The notes: generated from the letters alone by a model not told the origin. Shown: positions 1 through 5,627, numbered from the stretch's first letter. The stretch is DNA of 7,811 nucleotides from WQUF01 sp031549885 (GCA_031549885.1 JAVBPD010000153.1:1-7811), one strand, 5' to 3'. Numbers and translations are program-made.

Positions 1-150
1 TAAATCCATCTCCTCCACTAACTGACTTAACAAACGCACTGAATCATTTGCTGGTATCATGCATTCTATATTTAAATTATTTGAATTTTTTAATTGATTA
101 AAGTTTCCATTAATAGTATAATCTTTTTGTAAAATATTTAATTTTTTCAT
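1..150 (-). CDS. IS1182-family transposase, N-terminal 50 residues (runs off left edge)
   Basis: The minus strand is open from an ATG at 148-150 to the window edge, exactly 50 codons. The protein starts MKKLNILQKDY and contains the stretch IECMIPANDSVRLLSQLVEE at about residues 28-47. This N-terminal pattern (a Pro-rich IP followed by DSVRLL and an acidic helix) is typical of IS1182-family transposases. The catalytic DDE residues lie further downstream and are not visible, so whether the gene is intact cannot be judged. There is no good Shine-Dalgarno sequence in front of the ATG, which fits the weak translation common in transposases. The leader hairpin at 170-199 sits between the element's tip and this start. 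Confidence 0.8.
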   Translation of the reverse strand, partial: MKKLNILQKDYTINGNFNQLKNSNNLNIECMIPANDSVRLLSQLVEEMDL

Positions 151-169
151 GATATTTATATTTTACATA

Positions 170-199
170 AAAGAGTCGGATTTTTAAACCCGACTCTTT
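170..199. terminator. Leader hairpin inside the IS1182 end
   Basis: AAAGAGTCGG (170-179) pairs perfectly with CCGACTCTTT (190-199), giving a 10-bp stem with a 10-nt loop. On the plus strand a T-rich tract follows (203-217). On the minus strand the stem ends in TTTT before the transposase start. It can therefore act as an intrinsic terminator in either direction. A position between an IS tip and its transposase fits the known role of shielding transposase from transcription that enters from flanking DNA. Confidence 0.65.
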
Positions 200-254
200 A
201 ACTTTTTTTGTTTTTTTATTTAAGGCTACCTTTATTTTTTAGTGCGACAGCCCC

Positions 255-536
255 TTTTTTATAAAATTATTTAGTCAAGAAATATATTTTCCATATCTAA
301 ATTTTAGTAAACATATGGTTTATAGTAAACTTTTATTAGTGTCTTTTTTAGTTCTTTTTTTTTACTCTATTACCTTGAAGACACAAACTTTCTGCAATAA
401 GTTGTTTTATATTGAACAGACATGTTCTTGCTAAACTTCTCCCCTGTACATGTTAAATATAAAGTTATTCTTTCATGATTTATTATAGCATGAATAGTAT
501 AATAAAACAACCGATTTTTTATATTTTATAAAAATA
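255..536. other. Gene-free stretch with nested inverted repeats
   Basis: No convincing gene is visible here. It contains GTTGTTTTAT (401-410) perfectly inverted at 502-511, an imperfect inverted repeat 409-418/451-460 with one mismatch, and TTCATG (472-477) inverted at 489-494. These could fold as a branched structure, although the first two share bases at 409-410. On the minus strand there is a promoter-like pair (482-510) followed by a 17-codon frame (370-423, start ATG). The stretch separates the IS1182 tip from the remnant of an Ig-like gene and may be its decayed 3' flank. Confidence 0.4.
482..510 (-). promoter_or_regulatory. Possible minus-strand sigma-A promoter
   Basis: On the minus strand a perfect TATAAT (complement of 482-487) lies exactly 17 bases after TTGTTT (complement of 505-510). 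The -10 is consensus, but the -35 matches only three of six positions. In DNA this AT-rich such pairs arise by chance, so confidence is low. A transcript would run toward lower coordinates through the structured stretch and the 17-codon frame at 370-423. Confidence 0.3.
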
Positions 537-845
537 TTACTTAACTGAAACTGTGACTTTTTTTGTGACTATTTTCCCATTTTCCCCTTGAACGCTATAG
601 TTTAATGTGAATTTTCCAACTTTTGAAGTATTAATTTTTCCAGAAACTGTTACTTTCTTTGTAAGGTCTTTCCCATTTCCTGCGTTATCTTTGGCTGTAA
701 CGTTACTTTTAAGATTAAAGCTACTTCCAACTTTAACAGTTTTGTCTTTAGCATAAATAACTGCATTTTTGGCTTTTGTGTTTGTATTATTACTATATAT
801 AGTATTTTTTATTGTATTTATTAAGTATATTTTAAATAAAATGTA
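537..845 (-). pseudogene. C-terminal remnant of an Ig-like (Big_3/DUF5011-type) surface protein
   Basis: The minus strand is open from just after a stop at 846-848 to a TAA at 537-539, about 102 codons, with no ATG, GTG or TTG that has a ribosome binding site. From about position 790 down it encodes a domain with TVKVGSSFNL, AKDNAGNGKD, GKINTSKVGKF and a last strand KKVTVSVK before the stop. This is the spacing of a bacterial Ig-like fold that ends a secreted or cell-wall protein: 'VK.GSSF', 'A.DN.G.GK', 'G.(I/V)NT...G', 'Y....NG....K.V.V.VK'. It is clearly related (roughly 40% by eye over 75 residues) to the tail of the plus-strand remnant ending at 3068. The signal peptide and catalytic or binding part of the protein are gone, so I read it as a truncated pseudogene. 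Confidence 0.65.
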
Positions 846-865
846 TTATTTATAAATAATATATT
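840..865. repeat. AT-only near-palindrome in an intergenic gap
   Basis: The 16 bases 845-860 form a perfect palindrome, ATTATTTATAAATAAT. It extends to 26 bases (840-865) with one G/T imperfection. It lies in the 250-base gap between the Ig-like remnant and the first lipoprotein. Apart from the promoter at 1028-1056 nothing else is recognisable in that gap. With no G+C in the core it may be a by-product of base composition. Confidence 0.3.
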
Positions 866-1027
866 ATAAAATACAAATTTTACATATATTATTGAATTAT
901 CCTTATCAATAGGTTAAAATGGTAATGTTTTATATTATTATGCTTTATATTAAAAGTATTCAAAGTTTTATAATATATTTTGATTATATAATCTAGTACA
1001 ATTTATTTAAAAAACAAAACAGATTTA

Positions 1028-1056
1028 TTGTTAAACTCATTCTAATATTGTATTAT
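1028..1056 (+). promoter_or_regulatory. Putative sigma-A promoter of the lipoprotein pair
   Basis: TTGTTA (1028-1033) and TATTAT (1051-1056) are separated by 17 bases and match the sigma-A consensus at 4/6 and 5/6 positions. Transcription would start near 1063, leaving a leader of about 35 bases before the ATG at 1098. This is the best-placed promoter in the gap, but the region is AT-rich enough to generate false matches. Confidence 0.45.
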
Positions 1057-1097
1057 TATATTGAATAACATAATAATTACAAGATTGGGGTTTAATT

Positions 1098-1718
1098 ATG
1101 ATTAAAATTAAGAATTACACAAATAAGCAAAAAAAATTAAGGATGTTTTTATCTTCCTTAATTTTAACAACTAGTATTATAACATTGAGCAGTTGTTCTA
1201 ATAATGCGGCAAATAATTCAAGCAATACTACAACAGCAAACACAATTAGTTCCACCGGGCAACCTGATACTAATACCACATCAAGTACTACATCAGGTAG
1301 TGAATCAAATAGTTCAAATGAAACAAATAGTGCTGAAAATAAAACTTATAAAATAGGCGATAATCTTATTCAAAACGATGTATCTATTGTTGTAAATAAA
1401 GTTAGACAAGATAGCTCTGTTCAATCATCAAGTGATGGTAATAAAGTCATTTTTGTAGAAATAACAATTACAAATAATTCTGCTGCAGATCTTCCTATTA
1501 ATGCTGAAACAAATTTCGCTTTGTATGATATGGATGAAGTAAGCTGCAATTCATTATTTATTGAAACAAAAGGAATTGTAGATGGAGTAATAAATCCAGG
1601 TAATAAAGTTACAGGTGAAATTGCTTATGAGGTTAACAAAGAGGCTAAAGAGGCTGACCTTGAAGTCAATACAATTTCTAATGGTAAGGTTGATTATATA
1701 CATTTAAATTTTGATTAA
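1098..1718 (+). CDS. Secreted lipoprotein with C-terminal DUF4352 domain
   Basis: This 206-residue protein has a Lys-rich n-region, a hydrophobic segment (about 16-30) and the lipobox LSSC with the lipidated Cys at residue 33, so it should be anchored on the outer face of the membrane. Residues 34-83 are a Ser/Thr/Asn-rich linker. Residues 84-206 form a DUF4352-type beta-sandwich: YKIGDNLI, then NKVIFVEITITNNS (115-128) and INPGNKVTGEIAYEV (165-179). DUF4352 proteins are common clostridial and bacillar lipoproteins; no specific ligand is established. The ATG at 1098 is chosen because GGGG at 1086-1089 sits 8 bases ahead; a second start (Met16, 1143) would give a shorter n-region. It is followed after 44 bases by a paralog (1763-2311), with which it probably forms an operon. 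A single Cys (150) in the domain is matched by Cys127 in the paralog. Confidence 0.82.
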   Translation: MIKIKNYTNKQKKLRMFLSSLILTTSIITLSSCSNNAANNSSNTTTANTISSTGQPDTNTTSSTTSGSESNSSNETNSAENKTYKIGDNLIQNDVSIVVNKVRQDSSVQSSSDGNKVIFVEITITNNSAADLPINAETNFALYDMDEVSCNSLFIETKGIVDGVINPGNKVTGEIAYEVNKEAKEADLEVNTISNGKVDYIHLNFD

Positions 1719-1719
1719 G

Positions 1720-1751
1720 ACCTTATCTATGTAAATCAATTAGATAGAGGT
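1720..1751 (+). promoter_or_regulatory. Hairpin covering the ribosome binding site of the second lipoprotein
   Basis: Bases 1720-1729 (ACCTTATCTA) pair with 1741-1751 (TAGATAGAGGT), giving ten base pairs with one bulged G (1747) and an 11-base loop. The 3' arm contains the AGAGG that serves as Shine-Dalgarno for the ATG at 1763. No T-run follows, so it is not a terminator. It begins two bases after the stop of the upstream gene. Ribosomes finishing that gene could therefore melt it, which would couple translation of the two lipoproteins; this role is an inference. Confidence 0.5.
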
Positions 1752-1762
1752 AAAAGTAAAAA

Positions 1763-2311
1763 ATGAAAAACTTTAAAAAAATTATTAATCTGTTATTTAT
1801 TCTTTTATCAATAACTACTATGTTTGGTTGCACAAATAGTAATAGTTCAAATGCTACTGATGATAATAATGCTAATTATGCTCTTTCTCACAATAAAAAC
1901 GAAAGCGTTGATGTTAAGGTATTAAAAGATAGAAGCCTTCAAATTGGACAAGAAATAAAGCAATCTGATATAATCTCTATTGTTAATAGCGTTAGAATTG
2001 AAACATCAAATGACTATAAAAATCCCAAAAATGGAAATAAATACATATTCATAAATGTTAGCATAACAAATAATTCAACAGATAGTTTAACCATTAGTTC
2101 AATATTAAATTTTGATTTATTTGATACAAAAGGAAAGAGCTGTGAAATGGGAATCGTGCCCAATAATGCTGCTGTAGATAGAGATATTGCTCCTGGTGAT
2201 ACTATGACTGGAGAGATAGTTTATCAAATAAGTTCAAAAGCTACAGAAGCATATATTGGAATAAGCACAAATCTTGATAACCCATATGATTTTGTTCATT
2301 TAACATTTTAA
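1763..2311 (+). CDS. Second DUF4352 lipoprotein, paralog of the upstream one
   Basis: This 182-residue protein has a signal peptide KNFKKIINLLFILLSITT and a lipobox-like MFGC with Cys23 as the lipidated residue. A short Asn/Ser/Asp-rich linker (24-55) precedes a DUF4352-type domain (about 58-182) that contains GNKYIFINVSITNNS (91-105) and APGDTMTGEIVYQI (143-156). The domain closely follows that of the preceding gene, including the pattern 'IG..I.Q.D..SIVN.VR' and a lone Cys in the same region, so the two arose by tandem duplication. Start: AGAGG at 1746-1750 lies 12 bases ahead of the ATG, somewhat long and inside a hairpin (1720-1751), which could tune expression. A strong terminator at 2324-2360 ends the unit. 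Ligand and role are unknown. Confidence 0.8.
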   Translation: MKNFKKIINLLFILLSITTMFGCTNSNSSNATDDNNANYALSHNKNESVDVKVLKDRSLQIGQEIKQSDIISIVNSVRIETSNDYKNPKNGNKYIFINVSITNNSTDSLTISSILNFDLFDTKGKSCEMGIVPNNAAVDRDIAPGDTMTGEIVYQISSKATEAYIGISTNLDNPYDFVHLTF

Positions 2312-2323
2312 TTTAATGCAAAT

Positions 2324-2360
2324 AAAGCTTCAGGAAAGTAAAAAAACCTGAAGCTTTTTT
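2324..2360 (+). terminator. Intrinsic terminator of the lipoprotein operon
   Basis: AAAGCTTCAGG (2324-2334) pairs perfectly with CCTGAAGCTTT (2347-2357), an 11-bp stem with a 12-base loop, followed by T-rich sequence. It lies 13 bases after the stop of the second lipoprotein. On the minus strand it lies directly after the stop of the protease remnant at 2363, so it probably served as a shared convergent terminator. Confidence 0.88.
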
Positions 2361-2362
2361 AT

Positions 2363-2659
2363 TTATGGATATAAATAATTACATCCATTGATGTCATCAT
2401 AATTTGGAATACTTACTTTTCTCTCTATTGGATCTAGGCTCATTACAGCATATGAATTATTTACATGATTTAATCCAATACAATGTCCTATCTCATGACA
2501 AGCAAGTGTCATAACATAATTATAAGATTGTTTAGGAATAGTTTCATTTAACACATTTGTATTTATAGAAATACGACACCAATCCCAATTTTGGTAATAT
2601 GGCTGAATCTGCCTTCCATTATTGAGAAAATGTTTGGTACCGCCATCAGCTCCAAACAC
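2363..2659 (-). pseudogene. C-terminal catalytic fragment of a matrixin-like zinc metalloprotease
   Basis: The open frame encodes 98 residues from a GTG at 2657-2659 that has no ribosome binding site; a stop lies three codons upstream. It carries the zinc-binding signature HEIGHCIGLNH (residues 55-65; His55, His59 and His65 as ligands, Glu56 as catalytic base). The Met-turn YAVMS has its Met at residue 73, eight residues after the third His, as in matrixin/M10-type metzincins. The C-terminus (DDINGCNYLYP) resembles the usual final helix that selects 'D..G...LY'. The signal peptide, pro-region and N-terminal half of the catalytic domain are missing, and the upstream sequence belongs to a different gene on the other strand. 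I read it as a truncated pseudogene of a secreted protease. A short cytoplasmic product is possible but unlikely to fold. Confidence 0.72.
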
Positions 2660-3068
2660 AACATCTTATTATTCATCATCCTATAATTATGATGATTTAT
2701 GGTATAATACAACAAGCTCAAATAGTACTAGTACTGATTTAGGCTATGGATATAACACCAACACCACAAGTTCGACCACCTACACTAGCTCCAGCACTCC
2801 TATCATTACTACATCAGGAACTCCTATAAACAATAAAGCAAACGTGGTTATTAATGCTGAAAATATAACTGTTAAACAAGGAAGCTCCTTTAAAGTATTG
2901 AAAAATATTAAAGCTACTGATAATGGCGGAAAAGGCAAAAATATAAAGAAAATAACAGCCCAAGGTAAAGTTAACACTAAAGTACCTGGCACATATCCTA
3001 TCACTTACATTTCAACTGGATCAAACGGTGTTAAAGTTAGCAAAACCGTTTATGTAACAGTAAAATAA
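2622..3068 (+). pseudogene. C-terminal remnant of an Ser/Thr-rich, Ig-like (Big_3/DUF5011-type) surface protein
   Basis: The frame is open for 148 codons from a TTG at 2622 but contains no internal ATG and no ribosome binding site. Its first 13-15 codons lie inside the protease fragment on the other strand, so true homology probably starts near 2666. What follows is a Tyr/Ser/Asn/Thr-rich linker (to about residue 75) and a single Ig-like domain ending at the stop: VVINAENITVKQGSSFKV, IKATDNGGKGKN, and a last strand KTVYVTVK. The domain is homologous to the minus-strand remnant at 537-845. A terminator at 3080-3120 lies 11 bases after the stop, as expected for the real 3' end of a gene. The N-terminal export signal and functional part are lost, so this is a 5'-truncated pseudogene of a secreted or wall-associated protein. 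Confidence 0.62.
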
Positions 3069-3079
3069 AATTTACATAT

Positions 3080-3120
3080 AAAAAGCATCATTTGGACATT
3101 TTAATCAAGTGATGCTTTTT
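3080..3120. terminator. Bidirectional intrinsic terminator
   Basis: AAAAAGCATCATTTG (3080-3094) pairs with CAAGTGATGCTTTTT (3106-3120), a 15-bp stem with one G-T wobble and an 11-base loop. It ends in T-runs on both strands. It lies 11 bases after the Ig-like remnant on the plus strand and overlaps the stop of the minus-strand frame at 3119-3316, so it fits a convergent gene pair. Confidence 0.88.
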
Positions 3121-3316
3121 AATTATAAAAATGAGCCCATGAATTTACTTCATGAACTCTATAATAAATTAATAATTTAATCATGCTTCGTGTTAATTGT
3201 ATTGGTTTAAATGCTTTAATTTTTGTATCTTCTGCTAATATTGTATCAGATAAAGCTTGTATATAACCCATGCTAGCGTCATTGTGAGCGTCCTTTAAAC
3301 ATTTTTCTTTTGTCAC
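3119..3316 (-). pseudogene. Unrecognised 65-codon frame, probably a 3' gene remnant
   Basis: The frame runs from a GTG at 3314-3316 to a TAA at 3119-3121 and ends with KLLIYYRVHEVNSWAHFYN. I do not recognise the family. The codon choice looks natural for this genome and the frame stops exactly at a strong terminator. Both suggest it was once the end of a real gene. Against an intact gene, there is no ribosome binding site before the GTG, an in-frame stop lies two codons upstream, and the sequence further upstream (to about 3540) looks like decayed coding DNA in other frames. It may also be a chance frame. Confidence 0.35.
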
Positions 3317-3543
3317 CGTTTATTAATAAAAATTAAAAACTAATACTTACCTTATCCGCAACACTTGCAAAAAGCAAATAAACTAAAGTATTCAGAATTG
3401 ATTTTGGGTTAGATATTAGCATTTTACCAACTGAATTTGTACTGGCAAAATTGTATTCATCAAGATGCGTTTTCTCACATATATTTCACTTAATTTGCCT
3501 ATCATTCAAATATTCCTTAGTTTTCTTAGTTACTATTAATAGT

Positions 3544-3561
3544 TTGGCATCTTACTGCCAA
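3544..3561. promoter_or_regulatory. Operator-like palindrome upstream of the first zinc-ribbon gene
   Basis: TTGGCATCTTACTGCCAA is a perfect 6-bp inverted repeat around a 6-base centre. It is notably GC-richer than its surroundings. Its left arm TTGGCA matches a -35 box at 5/6, and TATATA lies 18 bases later (3568-3573). A repressor bound here would overlap such a promoter. It lies about 70 bases before the likely start at 3633. The role is inferred from position only. Confidence 0.35.
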
Positions 3562-3616
3562 TATTAATATATACAAAACTAAAGTAAAAGGTGATAAAAT
3601 ATTTATATATTTTTTT

Positions 3617-3623
3617 AAGGTGG
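3617..3623 (+). promoter_or_regulatory. Ribosome binding site that sets the start at 3633
   Basis: AAGGTGG (3617-3623) lies 9 bases before the ATG at 3633. The longer in-frame option, GTG at 3591, would add 14 residues with no family counterpart. It would also place this binding site inside the gene. The paralog at 5707 likewise begins shortly before its first zinc ribbon. Confidence 0.75.
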
Positions 3624-3632
3624 ATTTTAAAT

Positions 3633-4706
3633 ATGATAAATAATAGAGATTTTACTTGCAACTCCTGTGGCGGAACATTTAAATACGATATCTCATCCAA
3701 AGAAATAAGATGCACTAAATGCAACAGCATTTCCCCTATTTCTATAACTAATAATATTAACAAATACAACTTAAATAAAGATAGCATAAAAGTTTTAAAA
3801 AATGAGCAACCTTCCCATGTAATAGAGTGCTCAAGTTGTGGCTCTAAAATAACAGTTCCTAAAAATGCATTTTGTGTTTCTTGCTCTTATTGCTCCACTA
3901 ATTTATTACTTTCAAATATAGATTCTAATTTTATAAAGCCTGAGAGCATTCTACCTTTTGAAATAACATATAACGATGCAGTTTTAATTTTTAAAAATTG
4001 GATTAATTCCATTGAAGATGCAATATCAAGCTTAAAAAAAGATTACAAACTAATTGATTTATCTAAAACCTATGCTCCTTATTGGAATTATGATTGTCAT
4101 ATAATTTGTAGGTATAGTGCATCAGGAGGTGAAGTTTTTTTTAAAACGGTTGGAGATGAACATAAGGCCAGCAAGGAGAGGTTTATTAAATGGCACAATT
4201 TAAATGGAACTATTGAAAACTATTTTCAAAATACCGCCATAAATGCAGATGTAAACCGCCTTGATTTTATTTATAAATTAGAGCATTTTGATTTTAAAAA
4301 ACTTAAACCATTTAATTTTGTCTATTTAAATGGCTTTTCTGCCATAAAATACAGCGATGATCCTTTGTGTTGTTTTGAGTATGCAAAGTCAAAGATTAAC
4401 CTCATTTTGTATGAAGAAATAAACAAAAGGATTTTAAAGGATTTTAGAGAATGTGAAATTGCTTCAACTAATGTAAACTATAACAATGTTAAATTTTATC
4501 ATATTTTACTGCCATTTTGGATTGGTAAGTATAGCTTTAACGGCCAAATTTATAATTTTTCAATAAATGGCGAAAATGGAAAAATTCATGGAGAATATCC
4601 TCTTAGCAAAATTAAAACTACAATTAAAAATGCTCAAAATAATTTAAAAAATCAATCTATTAATTATATTAAGGATAGAATACCACGCAATTTCCCTAAA
4701 TTTTAG
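3633..4706 (+). CDS. Double zinc-ribbon protein (TFIIB-type), soluble paralog
   Basis: The protein has 357 residues from the ATG at 3633. Two zinc ribbons come first: CX2C-X14-CX2C with Cys9, 12, 27 and 30, and a second with Cys66, 69, 84 and 87. A conserved domain follows (about 100-328) with LPFEI (107-111), PYWNYD (149-154), a SGGEV stretch, LKPFNFVYLNGF, LLPFWIGKYSFNG and INGENG (311-316). Databases tend to label this family 'TFIIB-type zinc ribbon-containing' or, misleadingly, as a primosomal N'-like helicase; no helicase motifs are visible. It aligns over nearly its whole length with the protein at 5707-6846. Where that one has a transmembrane helix, this has a basic 29-residue tail (329-357) rich in Lys and Asn and no membrane segment. 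It lies 153 bases upstream of pspA. A role with PspA is inferred from context. Confidence 0.8.
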   Translation: MINNRDFTCNSCGGTFKYDISSKEIRCTKCNSISPISITNNINKYNLNKDSIKVLKNEQPSHVIECSSCGSKITVPKNAFCVSCSYCSTNLLLSNIDSNFIKPESILPFEITYNDAVLIFKNWINSIEDAISSLKKDYKLIDLSKTYAPYWNYDCHIICRYSASGGEVFFKTVGDEHKASKERFIKWHNLNGTIENYFQNTAINADVNRLDFIYKLEHFDFKKLKPFNFVYLNGFSAIKYSDDPLCCFEYAKSKINLILYEEINKRILKDFRECEIASTNVNYNNVKFYHILLPFWIGKYSFNGQIYNFSINGENGKIHGEYPLSKIKTTIKNAQNNLKNQSINYIKDRIPRNFPKF

Positions 4707-4714
4707 TTTAAATA

Positions 4715-4743
4715 TTAATTGTTTATAAATATATAACAATTAA
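4715..4743 (+). terminator. Weak AT-only hairpin after the first zinc-ribbon gene
   Basis: TTAATTGTT (4715-4723) pairs with AACAATTAA (4735-4743) around an 11-base loop, 8 bases after the stop. The stem has a single G-C pair and no following T-run, so it is a poor terminator and read-through toward pspA is likely. It could also be chance in AT-rich DNA. Confidence 0.25.
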
Positions 4744-4748
4744 GTTTA

Positions 4749-4777
4749 TTGACTATTAGTTTAAATAAATATAAAAT
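4749..4777 (+). promoter_or_regulatory. Near-consensus sigma-A promoter of pspA
   Basis: TTGACT (4749-4754) and TAAAAT (4772-4777) are 5/6 matches each with the ideal 17-base spacer. They are the best promoter match in the window. Transcription would start near 4784, about 75 bases before the pspA ATG. A second, weaker pair (TTTACA 4806-4811, TATAAA 4828-4833, spacer 16) lies closer to the gene. No -24/-12 sigma-54 pattern is visible, unlike the enterobacterial psp operon. Confidence 0.65.
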
Positions 4778-4859
4778 TAAGTTGTACATTGTATAAATAT
4801 TAAGGTTTACAATTTATTTTTAAATTCTATAAAACTTTTTTTAGGAGGTTATAGTAATT

Positions 4860-5627
4860 ATGGGTATATTATCAAGATTTAAGGAAATCATGTCTTCAAA
4901 CATAAACGCTGCTCTTGATAAAATGGAAGATCCTTCAAAGATGGTAGACCAACTACTTAGAAATTTAAATGACGATTTGGGAAAAGTTAAAGCCGAAGCT
5001 GCTGGTGTTATCGCTGAAGAAAAAAGATCTCAAAGAGAGCTTGATGAGTGCACCGCTGATATAGATAAAATGCAAACATATGCTGAAAGGGCAGTTGCTG
5101 CTGGCAACGATAATGACGCTAAGCAGTTTTTAAAACAAAAATCTACCCTTATAAATAAACAGCAAAGCTTAAAATTAGCACATGATGCTGCAAAAGACAA
5201 TGCAGATAAAATGAGACAAATGCATGATAAATTAGTTGAGCAAATAAACGATTTAAACGCTAGAAGAGATAGCATTAAAGCAAAAGTTGCAGTTGCTAAA
5301 ACTCAAAGCACAATAAACAAAATTGGTCAAAGCGTTGACAGTGCTAAAGGAAATATATCTGCATTTGATAGAATGGAAGAAAAAGCAGCAAGAATGCTTG
5401 ATGAAGCAAATGCTATGGATGAATTAAATAAAGGAAGTAGTTTTTCTGTTGAAGATTTAAAGAGCAAATATGATACAGATTCCTCTTCAGTTGATGACGA
5501 ACTTGCTTTGCTTAAAGCAAAGGTTAATAAAGATAAAGGTAAAAATAATAATTCTACAAACTCTTCTAAGGAAACTGAAGATTCAGCTAATTATTATCAT
5601 ACAGACGACTCTTCCGTAAATGATTAA
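4860..5627 (+). CDS. pspA: PspA/IM30 family membrane-stress protein
   Basis: This 255-residue protein has the PspA/IM30 (VIPP1) layout. An N-terminal amphipathic helix MGILSRFKEIMSSNINAALD (1-20) inserts into stressed membrane. The conserved DPSKMVDQ (24-31) follows, then long charged helices (about 32-190) that include AERAVAAGNDNDAKQFL (75-91) and RMEEKAARMLDEANAMDEL (171-189). Members form rods or rings on the inner face of the membrane and protect it against leakage. After the core there is a low-complexity tail (about 222-255) rich in Asn, Ser, Asp and Glu. The start is firm: AGGAGG at 4843-4848, 11 bases before the ATG, and the N-terminal helix is complete. A strong sigma-A type promoter (4749-4777) lies upstream and an intrinsic terminator downstream. 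It is flanked on both sides by paralogous double-zinc-ribbon genes on the same strand. No pspF, pspB or pspC-like gene is in the window. Confidence 0.93.
   Translation: MGILSRFKEIMSSNINAALDKMEDPSKMVDQLLRNLNDDLGKVKAEAAGVIAEEKRSQRELDECTADIDKMQTYAERAVAAGNDNDAKQFLKQKSTLINKQQSLKLAHDAAKDNADKMRQMHDKLVEQINDLNARRDSIKAKVAVAKTQSTINKIGQSVDSAKGNISAFDRMEEKAARMLDEANAMDELNKGSSFSVEDLKSKYDTDSSSVDDELALLKAKVNKDKGKNNNSTNSSKETEDSANYYHTDDSSVND

Larger units (their letters stand above)
1..254 (-). mobile_element. IS1182-family insertion sequence, 5' end only
   Basis: This is the transposase-start end of an insertion sequence that continues past the left edge. On the minus strand the element would begin with GGGGCTGTCGCACT (complement of 241-254), which resembles the terminal inverted repeats I know for IS1182-type elements. 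It is followed by an untranslated leader with a strong hairpin (170-199) and then the transposase start at 150. The opposite end is outside the window, so the terminal repeat cannot be confirmed by its partner and no target duplication can be checked. The boundary at 254 rests on the repeat resemblance alone. Confidence 0.65.
3317..3632. other. Intergenic stretch with possible decayed coding sequence and a promoter region
   Basis: On the minus strand, 3333-3485 is open for about 50 codons without a start. It reads as HLDEYNFASTNSVGKML followed by a hydrophobic stretch (ILNTLVYLLFASVADKV). A single stop (3486-3488) separates it from another 20 open codons. This may be debris of the gene whose end is at 3119-3316, or chance. 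From about 3540 the sequence is the upstream region of the zinc-ribbon gene, with a palindrome at 3544-3561. A GTG at 3591 is in frame with that gene but is not the likely start. Confidence 0.35.

Noticed and set aside
401..511. CRISPR repeats in the structured segment
   Set aside because: There is no direct repeat with regular spacers, only inverted repeats.
1255..2815. Similar Thr/Ser linker text in the first lipoprotein and the plus-strand Ig-like remnant (NTTSSTT, TTSG)
   Set aside because: The shared DNA is at most about 11 bases. Low-complexity linkers converge easily, so this is not evidence of recombination.
2780..3004. Minus-strand hydrophobic frame inside the Ig-like remnant
   Set aside because: It is the complement of Ser/Thr- and Lys-rich coding sequence and has no start signal, so it is a shadow frame.
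3543..3560. Sigma-54-like promoter (GG and GC in the palindrome)
   Set aside because: GG and GC are 9 bases apart instead of the required 10, and no sigma-54 activator gene is visible.
3591..3632. Longer start (GTG 3591) for the first zinc-ribbon protein
   Set aside because: The extra 14 residues contain the AAGGTGG that serves the ATG at 3633 and have no counterpart in the paralog.
5030..5275. Minus-strand frame within pspA rich in Ser, Cys and Leu
   Set aside because: It is the antisense of the pspA coiled-coil codons, and pspA itself is clearly coding.
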